DNA of 64,000 nucleotides from Elephas maximus indicus (Eukaryota > Chordata > Mammalia > Proboscidea > Elephantidae). The DNA lies in assembly GCF_024166365.1 (NCBI RefSeq), contig NC_064821.1:52541093-52605092 (forward strand), read 5' to 3'. Below are positions 56,780 through 64,000 of this stretch, piece by piece. Made by a program: the position numbers and the translations under genes. The notes beneath the pieces are model-generated. The model had not been told where the DNA came from, ran no database searches, and worked only from the letters and a program-made list of their open reading frames with translations. Positions within the stretch are counted from its first letter, which is position 1; each line of letters starts with the position of its first letter.

Positions 56780-58470
56780 AGGTCACACGATATCTGTCCT
56801 TTTGTGATTGACTTATTTCACTCAGTATAACATCTTCAAATTCTGTCCATGTTGTAGTATGCACCAAGGCTTCATTTCTCTTTTTGGATGAGCAGTATTC
56901 CATTGTATGTATGTATGTATGTACCACAGTTTGTTTATCCATTCGTTCGTTGATGGGCATGTAGATTATTTCCACCTTTGGCTATTGCGAATAGTGTTGC
57001 AACGAACATTAGTGTACATATGTCTGTTCCTGTCACTGCTTTCAAATCCCTTGGGAATATTCCTAACAGTGGAATTGCTCGGTCATACAGTAGTTCTAGC
57101 AATGTTTTATTATTATTATTTTTTACCTGCACTGTGGTTTTGTGAGGTTTGCTTTATAATAATTAATTTATCTCTACATTTAATAAAAATTTTACTGTGG
57201 TAAGATACATATAAAAAATTTGCCATTTTAACTCTTTTTAAGTGGTCAATTCAGTGACGTTAATTACATTCACCATATTAGGCCACCATTACCACTATCC
57301 ATTTCCAAAAGTTGGTCATCACCCCAAACAGAAAATCAGGACCCCTTCAGCAATAACCTCTCTCCAGCCCCCGGTAACCACTAATAAACGTTAGTCTCTG
57401 TGCATTTGCCTATTCTTAGATATTTCATATAAGTGGGATCATACAATATTTTTTTATTGTGGTGAAATTATACAGAGCACAACGTTTGCCAATTCAACAT
57501 TTCTCAGGTGTAAATTTAGTGATATCAATTACATTAATCATGTTATGCAACCGTCACCAGTAATTGTTGCCGAATTTCCCTTTACTAGAAACAGAAGTTC
57601 ACTGTCTCCTAAACAATGAGTGCTCGTTTCCCATTCCCCATTCCCTCCCACCCCGGTGACCACTAGTATAAATTGGTCTCTATACATTTGTCTATTTTAG
57701 ATATTTCGTGTCAACGAGATCATATAGTATTTTTCCTTTTGTGTCTGACTTATGTCACTCAGCATAATGTTTTCAAGGCTCATCCACGTGGTAGCATGCA
57801 TCAGAGCTTCATTTCTCCTTACGGCTGAGTACTATACCATTGTATGTGTATACCACATTTTGTTTATGTAACCATCTTTAATGGACTCTTGGACTGTTTC
57901 CACCTTTTGGCTATTGTGAGTAACGCTGCAGTGAACACCAGAGTACGAGTATCTATTTGAACTTCTGCTTTCAAGTCTCCTGGGTATTTATACCTAGGAA
58001 TGGAATTGCTGGATCATATCGTAATTTTTGTTTAAGGTTTTGAGGAAACACCAAAATGGTTTCCACAGCGGCTGTACCTTTTTACATTTCTAATAGCAAT
58101 GCATGAAGCTCCCAATTTCTCCACATCCTTGCCAACACTGTTAGTTTCTCTTTTTCTGATAATAGTCATCCTAATGCGTGTGAGGTGGTATCTAATTGTG
58201 GTTTTCATTTGCATTTCCCTAGGTGATACAAATGATTTGCTTTTGACTGCTAACCAAAAGGTTGGTGGTTCAAATCCACCCAGCAGTACTGCGGAAAAAA
58301 AGACCTAGTGGTCTGTTTCCATGACAAGTACAGCTGAGAAAACCCTATGAAACAGTTCTACTCTATAATACATGGGGTCACCACGAGTTGGAATCGACTG
58401 AACGGCAACTAACAACAACAGCAACTAATGACGTTCAACATTTTCCATGTGTTTATTGGCCATTTGTACC
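56780..58470 (-). mobile_element. Old L1 3' parts (antisense), at least two copies
   Basis: 56785-57105, 57110-57435 and 57440-58220 each show antisense L1 ORF2-end or 3' UTR landmarks (TCTGTCCATGTTGTAGTATGC, TCCACCTTTTGGCTATTGTG, GGAATTGCTGGATCATATCG). A (TATG)n repeat lies at 56906-56922. 58425-58470 (TTTTCCATGTGTTTATTGGCC) continues the last copy. Confidence 0.75.
58221..58424 (+). mobile_element. AfroSINE inside old L1
   Basis: GGTGATACAAATGATTTGC (head), GCTAACCAAAAGGTTGGTGG, TCCATGACAAGTACAGC and the tail CGACTGAACGGCAACTAACAAC. Confidence 0.85.
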
Positions 58471-58476
58471 TTGTAC

Positions 58477-61257
58477 TTTTTTTTTTTTTTTTTGGCTTTA
58501 ACTAACAGAAATTTATTTTCTCACAGTTTAGGAGGCTAGAAGTTGGAATTTAGGGCAGCGGCTCCAGGGGAAGACTCTCCCTCTGTCAACTCTGAGGGAA
58601 GATCACTGTCTCTCCTCAGCTTCTGCTCCTCGGTTCCTCGGCAGATCTTCATGTGGCTTGTATCTTCCTGTTTGTGCTTCTTTCTCTCTGCCTAGTCTGC
58701 TCTTTTTTTTAATAATTTTTATTGTGTTTTATTTCTTTGTATCGCCATATCTTCCTCTCCATATGGAAGGTGTGTGATTACATTTCTTAGTCCCTCTTTA
58801 TTATTTTAATGTTGTCTTCTTTTATATAATAACATTGCCGTTACCCTGTGTTGGGCTTTTTTTTTTTTTTTTAATCTCGCTTTGTATTTTTTTTTTTCGG
58901 ATTTCCCTGTCTGGGTTGACTTCTGGTTGCTCTGCCCAATGTTCTAGTCTTGGGGCGATATCTGATATTATCGATTTTCTAACCAAAGAACTCCCTTTAG
59001 TATTTCTTGTAGTTTTGGTTTGGTTTTTACGAATTCCCTCAACTTGTGTTTATCTGGAAATGTCTTAATTTCACCTTCATATTTAAGAGACAGTTTTGAT
59101 GGATATATGATTCTTGGCAGGCAATTTTTTTCCTTCAATTTTTAAAATATATCATCCCATTGCCTTCTTGCCTGCATGGTTTCTGCCGAGTACTCCGAGC
59201 TTATTCTTATTGGCTCTCCCTTGTAGGTGACTTTTCTTTTATCCCTCGCTGCTCTTATAATTGTCTCCTTATCTTTGGTTTGGCAAGCTTGATTATAATA
59301 TGTCTTGGTGACTTTCTTTTAAGATCTACCTTATGTGGAGTTCGATGAGCATCTTGGATAGATATCTTCTCATCTTTCACAATATCAGGGAAGTTTTCTG
59401 CCAACAAATCCTCAACAATTTTCTCTGTATTTTCTGTTATCCCTCCCTGTTCTGGTACTCCAATCACTCCGAGGTTATTTCCCTTGATAGAATCCCACAT
59501 GATTCTTAAGGTTTCTTCATTTTTTTAAATTCTTTTGTCTAATTTTTCTTCAGATATATTAATGCCAAGTGATTTATCTTCGAGTTCAGAAATTCTAGCT
59601 TCTACTTGCTCAATCTGTTCCTCTGACTTTTATTGAGTTATCTAATTCTGTAATTTTATTGTTAATCTTCTGAATTTCTGATTGCTGTCTGTATATGGAT
59701 TTTTCCAGCTTATTAAGCTTTTCATTATGTTCCTGAATAATCTTTCTGAGTTCTTCAGTTGCTTTATCTGTGTGTTCCTTGGCTTGTTCTGCGTATTGCC
59801 TCATTTCCTTCCTGATGTCTTGAAGGGCTCTGTACATTAAACTTCTGTATTCTGTATCTGGTAATTCCAGGAATGCACTTTCATCTAAAAGATCCCTGGA
59901 TTCTTTATTTTGAGATCCTGTTGAGGTAATCATGGCCTGTTTCTTTATGTGACTTGATATTGACTGTTGTCTCCAAGCCATCTATAAGTTATTGTATTAG
60001 TTTATGCTTGCTTACTGTGTCGTAGCTGCTTGCTTTGTTTTGTTTTGGTATACCCCTATGGGTTGCTTGAGTGAGCTAGCTTGATTATTTTCACCTTTGG
60101 AGCTCTGGTGTCCTGTCCCCAGCTGGCTAGAGCTGTTATCAGGTATATCAGTCTAGGAGTCCATTTGATTTTCTTGTATGAATTCAGCTCAGGTTTCCAG
60201 GTAGCTGCTGTCAAGTGTGTGGTACAGGCTCTGTCGTACAGTCTTAGAGGGGCAGGGGTGATTGGCGTATATACCCATATCTGAGTGCAGCAGGGGGTCA
60301 TGCTCTGAATAAGGCAGGGGGCTGAGAACCGACCTCCACGTGTCTCTGAGGAAAATGCATTTCTGTTCCCTAGAGCATACTGGTGGGTGGGCTCTGCAGA
60401 GGGACCATGGGCACCCAAAGATTTTGTTGTAAGGACTGGGAGGTACCAGTTATCCCTGGGCCCCTGTCGTGGGTGGCTGGGCAACCCAAGTGGAGCCACC
60501 AGTCCTTAGGTCCCTGTTGTGGGTAGGTGAGGACCTTGTTTAATAGGCAAAGCAATGTCAAATGTCAAACACCCACCTCTCCACTGCACTGCTGAAATGA
60601 TTGGAGTTTGCCAACAAGGGCCTATTCTCCGGAAATAGACCCACACAGGTCCATGCAGAAGGGAAAGGTGCTCAAGGTTCTCGGACGGTTTATGCCTGGA
60701 CAGGAGCCGGTTCTGTCCTGAGCTCCCCCAGTTAATGGAGCTAGCAAGTTATCTTTTCCCCCCAGTTGGAAATTTTTTCCTTCCCCAAGGCCGGGAGGTT
60801 GGCTCTAGGAGCTCACCAGGGTCTGTCTCAGGCCCAGGGATTCAGCTGCTGAAGCCGGCTTGGGGGTGGGGTGGGGGCGCGGCAAAATATACGCAAGTAC
60901 TTAGCTTTTGCTGAGAGTGCCCTTCTCCTCAGGTTCTGGAGGTGTGAGTGGGCTATGTGGCTGCTGCTTCTCCCTGAGAAAACTGGGGCCGAAAGCTAGG
61001 ACCAGCCCGCCCCCGCTGCCGCCAGTGCCACTCCTCCAGGAATGGTGCCTGAGGGCTCCCTGCGATTCAGGTCCGGTAACTCCTCTCAGCTTCTGACCGG
61101 TCTTCCCCTGCCCCTCAATTCGTTGTCTAAGCTTGCCTTTGATGCTCAGGTATCCCAGCTTGTCACAAATATACTTGTTTCACTTGTTTTTTCGGGTCTT
61201 TGTTGTAAAAAGGGCTTGATGGAAGCGTCTGTCTATTCCGCCATCTTGGCTCCACCT
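58477..61257 (-). mobile_element. Chimeric retrocopy: internally deleted L1 plus LTR 3' end
   Basis: Read on the - strand: an L1 5' end (61257, GGAGGTGGAGCCAAGATGG), about 1.28 kb of 5' UTR, ORF1 (from 59981), the first part of the inter-ORF spacer (to about 58735), then a jump to the last 20 bp or so of an L1 3' end (CACAATAAAAATTATT) and A8. Next comes the 3' part of a MaLR LTR in sense (58700-58494), ending AATAAATTTCTGTTAGTTAAAGCC and A17 (58493-58477). ORF2 is absent. No target-site duplication is seen. Confidence 0.75.
59255..59981 (-). pseudogene. L1 ORF1p, second subfamily, frameshifted
   Basis: It starts MAWRQQSISSHIKKQ at 59981 and shows the coiled coil (EQAKEHTDKATEEL, KINNKITELDNSIK). 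A disruption between about 59610 and 59500 shifts the frame. It then continues MWDSIKGNNLGVIGVPEQGG ... ISIQDAHRTP ... RHIIIKLAKP, the RRM-like domain, and is open to 59255. The protein is homologous to the ORF1p at 15938 although the 5' UTRs differ. Confidence 0.9.
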
Positions 61258-62280
61258 CCACTGAATATTTTTAATGCACTTTTTCATGTTTGTGTTACCT
61301 TTTACAAGAGAATATTTTAAAAGTGAAATAATTTAGTACACATGGCTCCCTCTGCCTTGACTGAAAGAGTATTTCTTCTTCTTGGCTCCAGCCTGCCCAG
61401 ATTGTGGTCCCGGATCATTAGAGGTTTGCATTGTTTTCTATCCCACATCCCATGGCCTCTCTCTGCTGCAAGTTTACTTTCAAGATAGAACAAATAGATT
61501 CCTGGAGTTCCTCTAGTTTTTCTTAAAGGCTTTTGGAAAATACTTTTTCTGAATTGGCCTACTTAAAAATGAATGTCTTCATTTGTGGCAAGCAAGACTA
61601 CACAGCACACATATTCCTGCTTCTTTAACTTAACTATGTGGTAGAGACATCCTTCTAAGTCAGGATTTTTTTTTTTTTTTTAACAGCTGCAGAATATTTC
61701 ATTTTATGGATGTACACAATTTATTGAATCAGTCCTCTGTTGGTGGATATTTAGGTGGCTCCTGACTCTTTGCTTAATCAGTAAGCGAGAAGATGGGCCG
61801 CATGCTCCGGGAGGGTGAGGCCCAAGTCTTAGTCACTGATGGACTGCAGCCTCCAGCTCAGTGCTTACAATGTGCTCAGTAAAATGTTTGTGGAATAAAT
61901 AAGTGAAGACGCACTGACCAATGAACTATGCGTGGAGGATTCTTAGTGGAAGCCCCTTAGACAAAGTGCAGACAGGCAATGGGGCCCACTAGTTTAGCCC
62001 TGAATCAGACTGAAATTGCATTCCAGCTTTTCCTTGTGGTAGCTGTGGGGCTTTAGGCAGCCATGTAATCTCTCTTTGCTTTAGCGGCCTCATCTGTAAA
62101 ATGGGTAAAATAAGAGCCCTGCCCCACTGTGAGGACTCAACCAGTGAATACTTGCAAATATCTTAGCGTAGGCCTAGACATCAGTACTCAGTAAGTAGTA
62201 GTAGAACGGGGTCATTTCAACTGACCCTAATTGTAAAAATGCAGCAAGGATGATGGCCCTCCTAGGGTGACAGCAGGAAT
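61258..62280. other. No gene seen; MIR fragments and a locally duplicated segment
   Basis: 61480-61610 is similar to 63160-63275 (see findings). 61660-61760 is an old L1-like piece (AACAGCTGCAGAATATTTCATTTTATGG). 62020-62180 is MIR-like (AGCGGCCTCATCTGTAAAATGG). Confidence 0.5.
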
Positions 62281-62403
62281 ACCAGACCCCTGTGGCCCCT
62301 GATTTCGTGGTGGTGGTGGTTGGTTTGATTTGTTTTCATGGGGTCAGTTTTTCTCGTGCAGAATCAGCTGTTCCCTCAAGGAGAGTATTTTTACCCAGAG
62401 TCT

Positions 62404-62417
62404 GTCACCATGGAGAC
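62404..62417 (+). promoter_or_regulatory. Candidate RFX X-box upstream of CFAP107
   Basis: GTCACCATGGAGAC matches the GTNRCC half of the RFX X-box exactly and 4 of 6 positions of the second half (RGYAAC). It is 215 bp upstream of the CFAP107 ATG. RFX factors drive cilium genes, so position and target fit, but a motif this short occurs by chance. Confidence 0.4.
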
Positions 62418-62631
62418 AGTCAACAGTAGGGTATCCAAGACCACAGCACCTCTCCCTGGAGGCCCAAAGTGGACTTCTCAGCACCCTTTTGTCCACAAAA
62501 TTAGCAGGGTGTCTTCTACTCACTCGAGAGGGCGGCTGAGGAAAGGGCATCCCAAACTTGGCCACTTCATCATACCCCTCTAGAAACCTGAAAGTGCACC
62601 AAGTCAAAGGAAGTAAGGGTGAAGCCTTGCC

Positions 62632-62742
62632 ATGTTCGTGAGGGCGTTGAGCCCACAGTCGTACTCCACTCCCAGCTGGTGTATCGAGCCCAAGTATTCC
62701 ACCCGCGTGCTCACTGGGAACTGGGTGGAAGAGAGAAGGAAG
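62632..62742 (+). CDS. CFAP107: CFAP107 coding exon 1
   Basis: CFAP107 (C1orf158) is a microtubule inner protein of motile-cilium axonemal doublets. The exon encodes 37 residues, MFVRALSPQ... through TGNWVEERRK. The stretch STPSW-IE-KYST-VLTGNW-EERRK agrees with human C1orf158 as I remember it. It ends exactly on AAG followed by the donor GTAAGAAG (62743), a strong 5' splice site, in phase 0. The start is the only ATG that gives this frame (context TTGCCATGT). It lies downstream of the AADACL3 remnant in the same orientation, as in human. It is intact, with no unusual codons. Confidence 0.93.
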
Positions 62743-63946
62743 GTAAGAAGAGAGAGGAGGGGGGTAGAGGGTGCAGAGGGGGGACTGGCAGGGAGAGGCA
62801 GAGGGAGAGGGTCATCACTGTGTCCAAATCCAGAGCTACAGATGGCTGTGCATCCATCATACAAATGTGGCATCAGGGTCTCTGTGCTCGACTTAGGGGA
62901 TCATGTTCAAGTCATCACGCTTGTCCCCATTCTGTCTCAAAAATACCATAGCTGTGACATCAAGGAAGCCATGCCTCTCAGGACTGTCCCCAATTCTTCT
63001 GCACCTTGATTTGAAGAATGTCCATTCTCCTGGCCTGGTCCTTCCAGAATGCGGCACCTGCCAAGGCAGGCTTGGCACTTCCCTGCCTTGATGTCCAGGG
63101 TGGTGCTGCTGCTCTCTGGCACATGGTCCACAACCCTGCCTTCCCATGTATTTCAATTTTTATTTTCCCAGTGGAACAAATAGGCTGCATTCCTTTGTGC
63201 TTTAAAGGCCATTGGAAAATACCCTGTCTGACCTGGCCTACTTCAAGCTGAACATCTGCATTTGTGGCCAACAAGACTGAACCATGTATGCAGACACCTG
63301 GGTAACCTCCCGAGTTCCTAGGAAATGGGCAAGGAAAAGAGGGTGCGAGAGCACAGGCTTGGGGAATGTTGGTGGTGACCTCTGAGAACCCAAAGAGGCT
63401 GCTGTCATGGGAACATTAGCACTGACCTCTCCTCTGGCCTGATATGGCCTATGGTTATTGTTCTCCCTAATTGCACCTGTTGGTGGACAGGTTGTGTAAG
63501 GGAAGTTCTAAAGGCAAGAAGGACAAAGGAAAAAGTTGTCTGAGCAGTCCCCTGTGGCTCCTGTGGGTTAGTCAGTCCCCAGGGATATTACGAGCTGGTC
63601 TTCTACCAAAAAAAAAAAAGCTACCAAAAGGGATGGCTTAAAGAGTGCAAGGAACAAAGCAGGAGAGGAAGGCCGGAGGCAAGCAGGAGAGAGAAGATGA
63701 GGAAGGAAACAGATGCCAACAGTAAGAAGTGGTCAAGTAGCGCCAATCATGGCTCTTCTGAGAGGTCCTGGAGGGTGGTCCCAGCCCATGGGAGGCAGAA
63801 TTCAGCCTGCCTGCATTGTGCAGGATGCCTGGGGCCCATATTTACTCTTTCTCTACCAATCTTCCAGGGGCCTGAGAGGTGAGGGGCCAAGCAGATGTCT
63901 GAGAAAGGGCATCACAGGGTTCTCCAGAATGTTTGGTCTTTTCCAG
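62743..63946 (+). other. CFAP107: CFAP107 intron 1
   Basis: A 1204-bp intron, GTAAGAAG ... TTGGTCTTTTCCAG, phase 0. Contents: a purine-rich run (62745-62815) and a segment (63160-63275) similar to 61480-61610. No nested gene is seen. Confidence 0.9.
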
Positions 63947-64000
63947 TTCACCAGAGCCATTGAGAAAACACCCCAGTGCATTTACAGAAAAGAGTACATC
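63947..64000 (+). CDS. CFAP107: CFAP107 coding exon 2 (start; cut by the window edge)
   Basis: After the acceptor TTTTCCAG the frame reads FTRAIEKTPQCIYRKEYI, 18 codons to the last base of the window. Human C1orf158 has FTRDTDKTPQSIYRKEYI at the same place, as I remember it. The phase matches exon 1, so the two exons join cleanly. The rest of the exon and the gene lie beyond 64000. Confidence 0.93.

Noticed and set aside
60056-60499. A 147-residue - strand frame as a gene
   Set aside because: It lies inside the 5' UTR of the antisense L1 and shows no domain.
62330-62607. Overlapping open frames on both strands just upstream of CFAP107
   Set aside because: The frames are shadows in a GC-balanced promoter region; none has a domain and the start of CFAP107 explains the locus.
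1-64000. A novel multi-gene system, CRISPR array or defence island
   Set aside because: The window is repeat-rich mammalian DNA; every long frame is accounted for by L1, RTE or the two host genes.

Overview
This is mammalian nuclear DNA, very probably from an afrotherian and most likely a proboscidean (elephant lineage). It is rich in an RTE-type LINE whose 3' end reads ...GGCACCTAACAACAACAAC, and in tRNA-derived SINEs that carry the same 3' tail. That pairing is known from Afrotheria (RTE1 and AfroSINE of elephant). Young L1s, MaLR-type LTRs, MIR, L2, MER5/MER20-like, Tigger-like and other hAT elements make up most of the rest. I see no bacterial genes, CRISPR arrays or functional RNA genes. 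These calls come from reading the sequence and from memory of the families; no database search was run.

Only two host genes are visible, both on the + strand near the right end. The first is the last exon of an AADACL3-like arylacetamide deacetylase (43117-43890). It carries two in-frame stops and a frameshift, so it is a pseudogene. The second is CFAP107 (C1orf158): coding exon 1 at 62632-62742 and the first 18 codons of exon 2 at 63947-64000, where the window ends. In human 1p36.21 AADACL3 lies just upstream of C1orf158 in the same orientation, so the order supports both calls. A possible RFX X-box lies 215 bp upstream of the CFAP107 start codon, which would fit a motile-cilium gene.

Layout. 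1-1060: LTR/ERV-like sequence. 1060-3225: broken L1. 3300-8600: RTE, MIR and MER20-like fragments, then an antisense MaLR element (LTR plus internal part) split by an L1 3' end. 8640-13270: SINE, a long antisense RTE with its 5' end inverted, another RTE piece and an L1 3' end. 15087-22254: full-length L1 with intact ORF1, nearly intact ORF2, a tandem-monomer 5' UTR and perfect 12-bp target-site duplications. 22464-25588: Tigger-like transposon split by two RTE copies. 26440-40500: old L1s, RTE copies with duplications, a mariner-like MITE, clustered MaLR LTRs and SINEs. 40500-46050: the least repetitive part, holding a tRNA-Gly/RTE composite SINE and the AADACL3 remnant. 46050-58480: nested repeats (MIR with LTR with SINE; RTE with L1; hAT with L1; RTE with L1 and SINE). 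58477-61257: an antisense, internally deleted L1 with a different 5' UTR and an apparent 3' transduction of an LTR. 61258-64000: promoter and start of CFAP107.

No operon-like or novel multi-gene system is present. The main points of interest are (i) the AADACL3 loss beside an intact CFAP107 start, (ii) L1s with homologous ORF1 but unrelated 5' UTRs, one of them made of tandem monomers, (iii) a chimeric L1-LTR retrocopy, (iv) RTE-derived composite SINEs, and (v) several 5' inversions that resemble twin-priming products.
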